Positions 1 to 6,250 are shown, counted from the stretch's first letter. The stretch is DNA of 14,334 bases from Polaribacter sp. (GCA_003537695.1 DPRC01000093.1:12150-26483); one strand, 5' to 3'. Notes: a model not told the origin generated them from the letters alone. A program made the numbers and translations.

Positions 1-872
1 CTTAAATGGAGTAAATCATAAAAACGCTCTACGTGATGATGGTATGTTTTCCAAGTATCATTATAACGCGTTTTAGAGACTGCACCAATAGAACGCCAAG
101 TATCTTGTAGGACTCTAAAGTCCTTGTACATGGTATTTGCATTTCCATTGTCAATAAGATCTTTCAAACTTTCAATAACCTGCATTCTTGTATCAAGGTT
201 ATCATTCATTTGCTTCTCTATCGAGTTGTAATGCCCATCTCTTTTCTTCTTATACTCCGAAAGCAAGGTATTATATGCGCCTTTTTCTGGAGTGGAAAAT
301 TGAAAATCAATAGCATTTCCACCCGCTTCTAAAAAAGCACTTTTCTTTTCCGCAAGTAGGGCTCCAAACTTTGTGTTGAAGGCATTCTTAATGCCGTCTA
401 CTTGCTCTTTTATTTTATTTACTGGATTGTTAGATAATGTGTTTTGAAGCTCTGTAACCAGGTCCTCTAGGGATAATGCAATATAAGTTACTTCAGAAAT
501 TACTTCTTTTTCTTTCACTTCTTTAACCACTGGAATCACTGCTACTTCCACTACTTCCGAAGTTTCCTCAACGGAAGCTAAATCAACCGCTGTTTCGGGA
601 GCTATAACCTCTGCTGTTTCTTCCACAACTTCCGGCACTGTATCGGCAGCAACTGCTACTTCCGTTTCCAAAGCCTCCGCTGTTTCTATCAAAATTTCTG
701 GCACTGCATCTGGAACGATCGCTCCTTCTTCTACTACTACGACTTCAATAGTTTCTTCAACCGTTTCTTCAACAACTGCTGGTTTTTCGGCTTTAACCTC
801 AGGAGACTCTTTAGAAATTACTGCTACTTTTTTTACCGTTTTTTCAACGTTTTCTTCATTATTATCCAACAT
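1..872 (-). CDS. DUF349 domain-containing protein (N-terminal part)
   Basis: Only the first 290 codons are present; the gene runs off the left edge without a stop. The ATG at 870-872 opens with MLDNNEENVEK. Residues 1-127 are a low-complexity, Glu/Val/Ala-rich acidic segment with no predicted structure. It includes two adjacent, degenerate 22-residue units (about 56-77 and 78-99) starting AVPEILIETAE and TVPEVVEETAE. From about residue 130 the sequence becomes helical and charged. Residues 228-290 (MQVIESLKDLI, then LQDTWRSIGAV, then a W and ERFYDLL) match the repeated DUF349 helical domain, which usually occurs several times in Bacteroidota proteins of about 600 residues. The cellular function of these proteins is not established, and I do not assign one. 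It lies 92 bp downstream of aroE on the same strand and may be the last gene of that operon. Confidence 0.82.
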   Translation of the reverse strand, partial: MLDNNEENVEKTVKKVAVISKESPEVKAEKPAVVEETVEETIEVVVVEEGAIVPDAVPEILIETAEALETEVAVAADTVPEVVEETAEVIAPETAVDLASVEETSEVVEVAVIPVVKEVKEKEVISEVTYIALSLEDLVTELQNTLSNNPVNKIKEQVDGIKNAFNTKFGALLAEKKSAFLEAGGNAIDFQFSTPEKGAYNTLLSEYKKKRDGHYNSIEKQMNDNLDTRMQVIESLKDLIDNGNANTMYKDFRVLQDTWRSIGAVSKTRYNDTWKTYHHHVERFYDLLHL

Positions 873-921
873 ATCTATAATGTTTAAGTTCGATTCGTAT
901 TCCTTTTAAATATTTTATAAA

Positions 922-945
922 TATACTTACAACTTATTAAGTATA
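922..945. promoter_or_regulatory. Perfect inverted repeat between aroE and the DUF349 gene
   Basis: TATACTTA at 922-929 and its exact reverse complement TAAGTATA at 938-945 are separated by an 8-base spacer. It lies in the 92-bp gap between aroE and the DUF349 gene, 50 bp upstream of the DUF349 ATG. There is no clean T-run after it on the minus strand, so a classical terminator is unlikely. An operator, an mRNA-processing hairpin or chance in AT-rich DNA are all possible. Confidence 0.3.
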
Positions 946-964
946 CAAAATGTGGGGCTGAAAT

Positions 965-1726
965 CTATAATTTGGATTCATTCCAAATGCTCCAAGACTC
1001 TTCCGCCTGCAGCGCTAGCATTTCATATCCATTTTTTATGGCAGCTCCTTGCTGTTTTCCTTTCGCTAAAAAATCAGTTATCTCGGGATTGTATATCAAA
1101 TCAAATAATAAGTGACGTTCTGAGAGCAAGTGGTATGGAATATTTGGCGACACATGTATGTTTGGAGACGTTCCTAAAGGCGTACAATTCACAATAACGT
1201 GGCAGGCATTCATGATTTCTTCCGACAACGCTTGATACGAAATTTCCTCTTTCCCTGCGGGATTCCTAGAAACGAATTTGTACGCAATTTTATTTTTCCT
1301 GAGTGCATAGGCTACTGCCTTGGATGCCCCACCGGTTCCTAAAATCAAAGCATGCTTGTGATGCTTTTTCAAATAGGGTCCTATGGATTTCTCAAAACCC
1401 ACCACATCCGTATTGTACCCTTTTAATCCTCCTTGCTCTGTGAACTTGATTGTATTCACTGCACCAATTTCTTTCGCTGTTTGATCTAGTTCGTCTAAAT
1501 AAGGCAATACTTCTTCCTTATAAGGAATGGTCACATTCATTCCTTTTAAGAAGGTTTCCTGTTGTATCAATTTCGGAAGGTCTTTAATCCTTTGCAAATC
1601 AAAGTTTTTATACAGATGCTTTCTCAAACCTAAGGCCTCAAATTTTTTCGTAAAATATCCCTTCGAAAACGAGTACGAGATGTTTCTTCCTAAAAGTCCA
1701 AAAACCTTATTTGTTTTTTCTTCCAT
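965..1726 (-). CDS. aroE: Shikimate dehydrogenase (NADP+)
   Basis: Shikimate dehydrogenase reduces 3-dehydroshikimate to shikimate with NADPH in the cytoplasmic chorismate/aromatic amino acid pathway. With the ATG at 1724-1726 the protein has 253 residues, normal for AroE. The substrate-binding Ser pair appears in NISYSFS (S17, S19). The catalytic lysine lies in NVTIPYK (K70), with N91 in GAVNT and the catalytic aspartate in GYNTD (D107). The NADP-binding loop GTGGASKA is at 130-137, with a following VSRN segment, and the C-terminal NGYEMLALQ (233-240) supplies the last substrate-binding Gln. All key residues are intact. A TTG nine bases upstream (1735) is an alternative start, but the ATG fits the family better. 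The gene starts 20 nt inside the preceding DUF368 gene, which implies translational coupling. No functional link between AroE and its neighbours is obvious. Confidence 0.96.
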   Translation of the reverse strand: MEEKTNKVFGLLGRNISYSFSKGYFTKKFEALGLRKHLYKNFDLQRIKDLPKLIQQETFLKGMNVTIPYKEEVLPYLDELDQTAKEIGAVNTIKFTEQGGLKGYNTDVVGFEKSIGPYLKKHHKHALILGTGGASKAVAYALRKNKIAYKFVSRNPAGKEEISYQALSEEIMNACHVIVNCTPLGTSPNIHVSPNIPYHLLSERHLLFDLIYNPEITDFLAKGKQQGAAIKNGYEMLALQAEESWSIWNESKL

Positions 1727-2714
1727 AAAAATCAATTATTAAAATTAAAGACAGCCCTAAAGCAATATATAAAACAGCAAACCATGTTTCTGAAAGCGAA
1801 AAATCAGGAACAAACCGTTGATAATTTTCAATAATTTTATGCCCGCTGTTGTCTAAGAGAAACACCCCTTTTTCAGCCGTATAAAGCGCCTGCTTCCAAG
1901 GCCAAACAATCCCTAGGGACCCTGTAATAAAACCAATAATTACAGCAGTTACGATCGCGTTGAATCTTTTTAAAACATATCCTAAAACATGACTGATTGC
2001 CACCAAACCAAATATAGAACCTGCAGTAAATACGGCTATTATTTTGAGATATCTAATTTTCTCAGGAACTGCTAAAACTTCAAAGTTACCAACAAGCAGC
2101 TCTGTAACTACAAAAAACAAGGCATTTACTGAGTCTACTAGCAGCAACACATAGTTTCCCATAAGGATCAGGATAAAAGAGCCCGATAGCCCGGGAAGTG
2201 TCATCCCCGAAACCCCAATAATACCACAAACAAAAACGAACCACAGATTGTCATTTTCCCCTGCAGGAGTTAAAAAACTAACTCCTAAACCAACAGCAAC
2301 TCCAAGTATCAACGAAAATATATTCGTACGGTTCCATTCTCCAAAACCTTTTCCAATATAATAAATAGAGCCAATAATCATTCCAAAAAACCAACTCCAA
2401 ACATAGAGTTCGTAATGCTGTAAAAAATAGTCTAAGACTAAAGAAATACTGAAATAACTAAAAATACTACCTCCCATCACTAAGAGTAAAAACTGACCAT
2501 TTATATACGTGTAAAAACTCTTAAACCTCCCGTTAATAATCAATTTAAAAGCAGTGATGTTCACCTTTTTAAATGAATAAATAAGCTCTTCATAAAATCC
2601 TAAAACAAAAGAAACAGTCCCTCCAGAAACACCGGGAACTTTATTTGCAGCGCCCATTGCCAATCCTTTTAAAAAAAGATATAATTTCTGTAAAAGAGTT
2701 CTTTCTCTTTGCAT
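1707..2714 (-). CDS. DUF368 / PopT-family undecaprenyl-phosphate translocase, copy 2
   Basis: This is a polytopic inner-membrane protein of 335 residues. DUF368 proteins (PopT) have been shown in other bacteria to return undecaprenyl phosphate across the cytoplasmic membrane, recycling the lipid carrier for peptidoglycan and other surface glycans; assigning that role here is by homology. The family signature is complete. An N-terminal KGLAMGAANKVPGVSGGT (PGVSGG at 27-32) and a central MTLPGLSGSFILILMGNY (PGLSG at 174-178) look like two halves of an internal repeat. A C-terminal GFITGSLGIVWPWK also matches. Roughly eight to ten hydrophobic segments are visible. Its ATG shares one base with the TAA of the preceding paralog (TAATG), and its own end overlaps aroE. 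It is clearly diverged from its neighbour, so this is an old duplication rather than a recent copy. Confidence 0.93.
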   Translation of the reverse strand: MQRERTLLQKLYLFLKGLAMGAANKVPGVSGGTVSFVLGFYEELIYSFKKVNITAFKLIINGRFKSFYTYINGQFLLLVMGGSIFSYFSISLVLDYFLQHYELYVWSWFFGMIIGSIYYIGKGFGEWNRTNIFSLILGVAVGLGVSFLTPAGENDNLWFVFVCGIIGVSGMTLPGLSGSFILILMGNYVLLLVDSVNALFFVVTELLVGNFEVLAVPEKIRYLKIIAVFTAGSIFGLVAISHVLGYVLKRFNAIVTAVIIGFITGSLGIVWPWKQALYTAEKGVFLLDNSGHKIIENYQRFVPDFSLSETWFAVLYIALGLSLILIIDFYGRKNK

Positions 2715-3634
2715 TATTTTTTTACCGCTAGTTTTTCCATCAATAAAATTAAACCAAAGCCAACCGCTGCAAGTATGAGCGCCAACATGACTTTTGCATC
2801 GCCATCAAAAGAAAAAGGCGAAATACTGTATTGTTTTAATGGCACCGATATTCCGTGAGAGTTTATTCTCCAAGATACGGTTTCTTTCCAAGGCCATATT
2901 TTATTTAAAGAACCAATTATAAAACCTGTGAGCACTGCTAAAGTGTGATTTTTATACTTAGAAAACAACCATTTTAAAACCTTAGAAAAAGTAAGTAAAC
3001 CGATAATTGCACCAAAAAAAACAACAGCTATTGTTTTGTAATCGCTGTCGTTTAATGCAGCTAAAATAGGTTTATAAGCTCCTAAAAGCACTAATATAAA
3101 GGCACCTGAAATTCCAGGTAAAATCATTGCACAAATTGCAATAGAACCTGCCAAGAACATAAACCACAAGGATGAATTGTCATTTACAAGAGGATTTAAT
3201 GTGGTTACATAATAGGCAACAAAGACGCCAATCAATAAGACGAAAACTGCACTAAAGTTCCAAGTAGTTATTTGTTTTCCGATATAGAGTACACTTGCGA
3301 TTACCAAACCAAAAAAAAAGGACCAAAGCAAAATAGGCTGGTTTTCTAACAACCATTTAATTGTCTTTGCCAAAGAGAGAATACTGATAAAAATTCCGAT
3401 AAAAAGTGAAAGCAAGAAAGCACCGTTTACTTGCTGCCATGCTGCTTTTACGCCCTCTGATCTCAGTGTTTTTAGAAGTTTAAAATTCACGTTACTAATG
3501 GCCACTAAGAGCTCTTCATAAATTCCAGAAATAAATGCAATCGTTCCACCAGAAACTCCTGGAACAACATCTGCAGCTCCCATTGCCATTCCTTTTAGCC
3601 CTATGACTAAATATTCCTTTACGCTTCTTCTCAT
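2714..3634 (-). CDS. DUF368 / PopT-family undecaprenyl-phosphate translocase, copy 1
   Basis: This is the first gene of the minus-strand operon and a second DUF368 membrane protein, 306 residues from the ATG at 3632-3634. The signature blocks are KGMAMGAADVVPGVSGGT (PGVSGG at 25-30), MILPGISGAFILVLLGAY (PGISG at 173-177) and LTGFIIGSLNKIWPWK (about 236-250). Multiple transmembrane helices are evident. The reading frame stays open to 3775, but the upstream residues do not resemble the family. The chosen ATG puts KGMAMGAADVVPGVSGG at the same distance from the N-terminus as in the paralog, and it has a weak GGA-type purine stretch before it. The predicted role is inward translocation of undecaprenyl phosphate, as for the paralog. 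The two proteins might work as a pair, on different lipid substrates or under different conditions; nothing in the sequence decides this. Confidence 0.92.
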   Translation of the reverse strand: MRRSVKEYLVIGLKGMAMGAADVVPGVSGGTIAFISGIYEELLVAISNVNFKLLKTLRSEGVKAAWQQVNGAFLLSLFIGIFISILSLAKTIKWLLENQPILLWSFFFGLVIASVLYIGKQITTWNFSAVFVLLIGVFVAYYVTTLNPLVNDNSSLWFMFLAGSIAICAMILPGISGAFILVLLGAYKPILAALNDSDYKTIAVVFFGAIIGLLTFSKVLKWLFSKYKNHTLAVLTGFIIGSLNKIWPWKETVSWRINSHGISVPLKQYSISPFSFDGDAKVMLALILAAVGFGLILLMEKLAVKK

Positions 3635-3645
3635 TATATTTTTCC

Positions 3646-3668
3646 TATTTTTGTAAAAAACGAAGATA
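3646..3668. promoter_or_regulatory. Possible back-to-back -7 promoter elements
   Basis: On the plus strand TATTTTTG (3646-3653) matches the Bacteroidota -7 consensus TAnnTTTG exactly and could drive the small ORF at 3733 and the SGNH hydrolase. On the minus strand TATCTTCG (reverse complement of 3661-3668) matches at all but one position and could drive the PopT operon about 27 bp upstream of its ATG. Neither has a clear TTG -33 element at the right distance, so both are tentative. Confidence 0.3.
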
Positions 3669-3732
3669 CTTGATTTTAGAGAAAAAATAGAGCTGTTTAT
3701 TCTATTTGTAATTTTTATTAAATAAACCGCAG

Positions 3733-3894
3733 ATGCCAAAAAAAGGAAAAGCAAAAAACACGCTAAACAAAGCAAAACACACCAAGTTGATGCAAAGAAA
3801 AATCAACAAAGTCAAATTAGAGAAACAACTGCATAAAGAGCGTTTAAAAGATATTATAAGAAAAGTAAATGAAGAAAAAGAAAATGAACACTAA
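3733..3894 (+). CDS. Small very basic protein of unknown function (53 aa)
   Basis: An ATG at 3733-3735 opens a 53-codon frame ending in TAA at 3892-3894. The product begins MPKKGKAKNTLNKAK and ends NEEKENEH. It is extremely rich in Lys and has no hydrophobic segment, so it should be a soluble, possibly nucleic-acid- or ribosome-associated, helical protein. I do not recognise the family. Support for it being real: it occupies the otherwise empty gap between divergent genes, its 3' end overlaps the SGNH hydrolase start by 26 nt (11 nt if that gene starts at 3884) in a different frame, and a TAnnTTTG element lies upstream. Against it: it is short, and Lys-rich frames are common in A-rich DNA. 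The overlap suggests translational coupling with the hydrolase. Confidence 0.55.
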   Translation: MPKKGKAKNTLNKAKHTKLMQRKINKVKLEKQLHKERLKDIIRKVNEEKENEH

Positions 3895-4714
3895 ATTAAA
3901 ATACTTTTTAGGCCTTCTCATCTCTTTTCCACTGCTTCCTTTTTTATACTTTCAAGGAAAATCCATTCGAAAAAAAGTACCTGTACTTCCCGAGGCTTTG
4001 CGACCAACAGGATTTGTGAACGGTCAATTTAAATCTAATTTATCGCTGCTTACTATTGGAGAAAGTACCATTGCTGGTGTGGGCGTAAAAGAACACAAAG
4101 ATGGTTTTACGGGGGCATTGGCACAAACGCTCTCCAAGGTGTTTCAACAGAATATAGAATGGCGTGTCTATGCAAGGAGCGGCTATACCGCAAAACAACT
4201 GCATACCAAAATAGTACCTAAAATTGAAGAAACCACTGCAGACCTTATCGTTATTGGTATTGGAGGGAATGATGCTTTTACGTTAAATTCTCCAAAAAAA
4301 TGGAGCCGTGATGTTGAGAACCTCATCCAAGCAGTGCAACATAAATTTCCTAAAACACCTGTGTTTTTCACAAATATGCCTCCAATAAAAGAGTTTCCTG
4401 CATTTACAAGGTTCATAAAATTTGTGATTGGAAACCTCGTTGAAATCTTAGGTGAACGACTGCACATACTTGCAGACAAAAAATCAAATATCTATTATAA
4501 TCGAGAAGTAATTAGGCTAAAGGAATGGAGTGCAAAAAATAATTTATCACCAAATAACGCTGGTATTTATTTTAGTGATGGCGTGCACCCTTCTGAGCTA
4601 ACATACCAAGTTTGGGGAAAAGAGATGGGTACTTTTATTTCCAGTCAAAACATCCACCCAACCAAACTTCCTATTGCACCCCCAAAACAAAAAAAATCTC
4701 AAAGTTTCCCTTGA
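3869..4714 (+). CDS. SGNH/GDSL-type hydrolase, membrane-anchored or exported
   Basis: This 281-residue protein has a Lys-rich N-terminus followed by a hydrophobic stretch (about residues 12-28, LGLLISFPLLPFLYF). That suggests a membrane anchor or uncleaved signal with the catalytic domain outside the cytoplasm. The SGNH blocks are all present: block I TIGESTIAG with nucleophile S66 (GES in place of the usual GDS), block II Gly in ARSGYT (G105), block III GIGGND with N134, and block V SDGVHPSE with D237 and H240. The family cleaves ester bonds in lipids, acylated sugars or thioesters; the substrate here cannot be read from sequence. An in-frame ATG at 3884 is an alternative start that shortens the Lys run. 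The last residues form a Pro/Lys/Gln-rich tail, and the TGA stop lies within the terminator hairpin. Confidence 0.88.
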   Translation: MKKKKMNTKLKYFLGLLISFPLLPFLYFQGKSIRKKVPVLPEALRPTGFVNGQFKSNLSLLTIGESTIAGVGVKEHKDGFTGALAQTLSKVFQQNIEWRVYARSGYTAKQLHTKIVPKIEETTADLIVIGIGGNDAFTLNSPKKWSRDVENLIQAVQHKFPKTPVFFTNMPPIKEFPAFTRFIKFVIGNLVEILGERLHILADKKSNIYYNREVIRLKEWSAKNNLSPNNAGIYFSDGVHPSELTYQVWGKEMGTFISSQNIHPTKLPIAPPKQKKSQSFP

Positions 4715-4720
4715 GATTTT
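4693..4720. terminator. Bidirectional rho-independent terminator
   Basis: AAAATCTCAA (4693-4702) pairs perfectly with TTGAGATTTT (4711-4720) around an 8-base loop. On the minus strand the stem is followed by a long T/G-interrupted T-run (complement of the A-run at 4684-4692), ideal for ending the peroxiredoxin operon, whose last gene stops at 4742. On the plus strand the stem itself ends in TTTT and includes the stop codon of the SGNH hydrolase (4712-4714). Confidence 0.75.
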
Positions 4721-4741
4721 ATAGTGCACATCGCCCTTATT

Positions 4742-4999
4742 TTATTGATCTATCGCGCCTAAAACGCGTTTCATAAATAAATTTAACGCTTCTTTTTTGG
4801 GTGTACCTTCTTTGACCATTTTATGAACCTCTAACGCACCATACATGTTAGAAATCAACTCGCCAATAACATCCAATTCACCATCTTTAAGGGACGGTAC
4901 CTCTGTCAATCCTTCTAGTGTTTCAATTGTTTCTAAAAGATAGTCTTGATCATTCTCTTCTATAAAACTAGTCAGGTGTTTAATTACAGGTAACTTCAT
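4742..4999 (-). CDS. DUF6952 family small protein
   Basis: This is an 85-residue soluble, mostly helical, acidic protein starting MKLPVIKHLTSFIEEND. The central part (ETIETLEGLTEVPSLKDGEL) and the C-terminal half (VIGELISNMYGALEV, then KEGTPKKEALNLFMKRVLG) match the small Bacteroidota family I know as DUF6952; I identified it from memory, not from a search. No catalytic motif and no Cys is visible. The ATG comes 1 nt after the thioredoxin-like stop codon, so it is almost certainly cotranslated with that gene and the upstream peroxiredoxin. This linkage suggests a role in peroxide or thiol-redox handling, perhaps as an adaptor, but the biochemical function is unknown. Confidence 0.85.
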   Translation of the reverse strand: MKLPVIKHLTSFIEENDQDYLLETIETLEGLTEVPSLKDGELDVIGELISNMYGALEVHKMVKEGTPKKEALNLFMKRVLGAIDQ

Positions 5000-5000
5000 A

Positions 5001-5309
5001 TTAAGATACTTCGTTTACAAGTTCTTTCAATACCTCAAACTTATTTGTTTGCACTTGCCCTTTAAAACTACCTCCTTCAAAAGTTGCAAAAGTTGGTAAA
5101 TTACTAACATCGGCTAACTTTCTACTTTCCGGAAATTTCTCTGCATCCACAATTACAAAAGCTACCGTTTCATTTTCTGAAGCTAGCTTTTTGAATTTAG
5201 GTTTCATAATTCTACAATTCCCACACCAGGTGGCTGTATACTGTACAACAACTGTTTTGTTGTCTGCAATAATTTTAGATAAATTATCTTGTGCTAACTC
5301 TTGAACCAT
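5001..5309 (-). CDS. Thioredoxin-family protein with WCGNC active site
   Basis: This is a 102-residue, single-domain cytoplasmic thioredoxin fold without signal peptide. The redox centre TATWCGNCRIMKPKF (Cys at about 29 and 32) has Asn in place of the Pro of the canonical WCGPC. The cis-proline loop is NLPTFATF, and FVIVDAEKFPESRKLADVSN matches the usual thioredoxin beta-3/alpha-3 region. It sits 9 bp downstream of the peroxiredoxin and 1 bp upstream of the DUF6952 gene, so the natural inference is that it is a dedicated reductant for the peroxiredoxin disulfide. The Pro-to-Asn change in the CXXC dipeptide should shift the redox potential compared with housekeeping thioredoxin, and may tune it for this partner. 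Confidence 0.92.
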   Translation of the reverse strand: MVQELAQDNLSKIIADNKTVVVQYTATWCGNCRIMKPKFKKLASENETVAFVIVDAEKFPESRKLADVSNLPTFATFEGGSFKGQVQTNKFEVLKELVNEVS

Positions 5310-5318
5310 CGCTATTAT

Positions 5319-5966
5319 TTAGTTTAAGTGGGCTGCTAAATATTCAGCAGTTCCTTTTGCATTTGCTGCCATCGCAGTTTTTCCTTCTTCCCAGTTTGCT
5401 GGACAAACTTCACCGTTTTTCTGCACGTGCGTATAAGCATCAATTAAACGTAAAAATTCATTTACATTTCTTCCAACTGGCATGTGATTTACTCCTTCGT
5501 GAAAAACAGTTCCTTCTTCGTCAATTAAATAGGTTGCTCTGTATGTTACATTGTCCCCTTCTACTTGCACTGTTTGTGAAGCTTCATCAAAAGTTTCATT
5601 CGTAATGTCTAAGATCCCTAATATTGAAGATAAGTTTCTGTTACTGTCTGCTAATATTGGATATGTTACTCCTTCAATTCCACCGTTTTCTTTGGCTGTA
5701 CTCAACCAAGCAAAATGAACTTCTGGAGTATCACAAGATGCACCAATTACGATTGTATTTCGTTTCTCAAATTCAGCAACTGCTGCTTGAAAAGCGTGTA
5801 ATTCGGTAGGGCAAACAAATGTAAAATCTTTTGGATACCAAAATAATAACACTTTCTTTTTGTTCTTTACCGCTTCCTCTAAAACATTTAATTTGAATGT
5901 ATCTCCCATTTCATTCATTGCATCCACATTTAAATCTGGGAATTTTTTTCCAACTATTGTTGCCAT
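5319..5966 (-). CDS. Typical 2-Cys peroxiredoxin (AhpC/Prx1 type)
   Basis: This cytoplasmic peroxidase of 215 residues reduces H2O2, organic hydroperoxides and probably peroxynitrite. The peroxidatic cysteine lies in FTFVCPTEL (C52), the conserved Arg in TYRATYLID (R143), and the resolving cysteine in GEVCPANWEEG (C188), which together define the typical 2-Cys class. A third Cys (C78) is present. A GGIEG segment near residue 95 and a C-terminal EYLAAHLN tail resemble the GGLG/YF elements linked to sensitivity to overoxidation, so the enzyme may be inactivated at high peroxide; this is inference. It is the first gene of a three-gene unit with the thioredoxin-like protein (its likely reductant, replacing AhpF) and DUF6952. 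It is divergent from katG, which fits low-flux versus high-flux peroxide removal. Confidence 0.95.
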   Translation of the reverse strand: MATIVGKKFPDLNVDAMNEMGDTFKLNVLEEAVKNKKKVLLFWYPKDFTFVCPTELHAFQAAVAEFEKRNTIVIGASCDTPEVHFAWLSTAKENGGIEGVTYPILADSNRNLSSILGILDITNETFDEASQTVQVEGDNVTYRATYLIDEEGTVFHEGVNHMPVGRNVNEFLRLIDAYTHVQKNGEVCPANWEEGKTAMAANAKGTAEYLAAHLN

Positions 5967-6002
5967 ATTTTTATATTTTTTTTATTGATAAATTTTAAAC
6001 AA

Positions 6003-6010
6003 CAAAGGTA
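6003..6010 (-). promoter_or_regulatory. -7 promoter element of the peroxiredoxin operon
   Basis: On the minus strand TACCTTTG (complement of CAAAGGTA) is an exact match to the Bacteroidota -7 consensus TAnnTTTG. It lies 36 bp upstream of the peroxiredoxin ATG, predicting a leader of about 30 nt. No clear TTG -33 element is visible at the expected spacing, which would fit a promoter needing an activator. Confidence 0.5.
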
Positions 6011-6040
6011 GCTCTCAGAAGGGTATTGATTGTAAAAAAT

Positions 6041-6079
6041 CTTATGATAACTTTTTATATGACCATAAGCTTTACTTAT
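6041..6079. promoter_or_regulatory. Candidate operator cluster in the prx/katG divergent region
   Basis: Three overlapping dyad elements occur here: TTATGATAA at 6042-6050, a CTTATG (6041-6046) / CATAAG (6064-6069) pair, and ATAAG-N5-CTTAT at 6065-6079. They lie between the two divergent peroxide-defence promoters, where an OxyR- or PerR-type regulator would be expected to bind. No exact consensus for either is seen and AT-rich DNA yields such dyads by chance. Confidence 0.25.
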
Positions 6080-6163
6080 AGCCTTGGATCCTAAAATAAG
6101 GGACTGCTATTTTCAATTGGTGGTTAAAAATTTAATACCTTTAAGAAAGACTTTTTGATAAGA

Positions 6164-6224
6164 TTTAACTATGTTAAAATAAAAATAATAGATTTTGATT
6201 ATTAATATAGTTGTCGTAAGTTTA
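6164..6224 (+). promoter_or_regulatory. katG promoter with upstream dyad
   Basis: A TTG at 6195-6197 and TAAGTTTA at 6217-6224 are separated by 19 bp, matching the Bacteroidota pattern TTG-N17-23-TAnnTTTG except for the last base. The predicted start is about 20 nt before the katG ATG at 6251. A perfect 6-bp dyad, TTTAAC-TAT-GTTAAA (6164-6178), sits just upstream of the -33 element, where an activator or repressor could act. Confidence 0.55.
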
Positions 6225-6250
6225 CATTCAAGCGTTAAATTTAAGCAATT

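Noticed and set aside
952..1197. 81-codon plus-strand frame over the end of aroE
   Set aside because: It is antisense to conserved AroE residues (the C-terminal substrate-binding region) and resembles no family.
3635..3775. 47-residue N-terminal extension of the first DUF368 protein
   Set aside because: The extension would run antisense through the small ORF, lacks similarity to the paralog's N-terminus, and would move the conserved KG-x2-MGA-x4-PGVSGG block far from its normal position.
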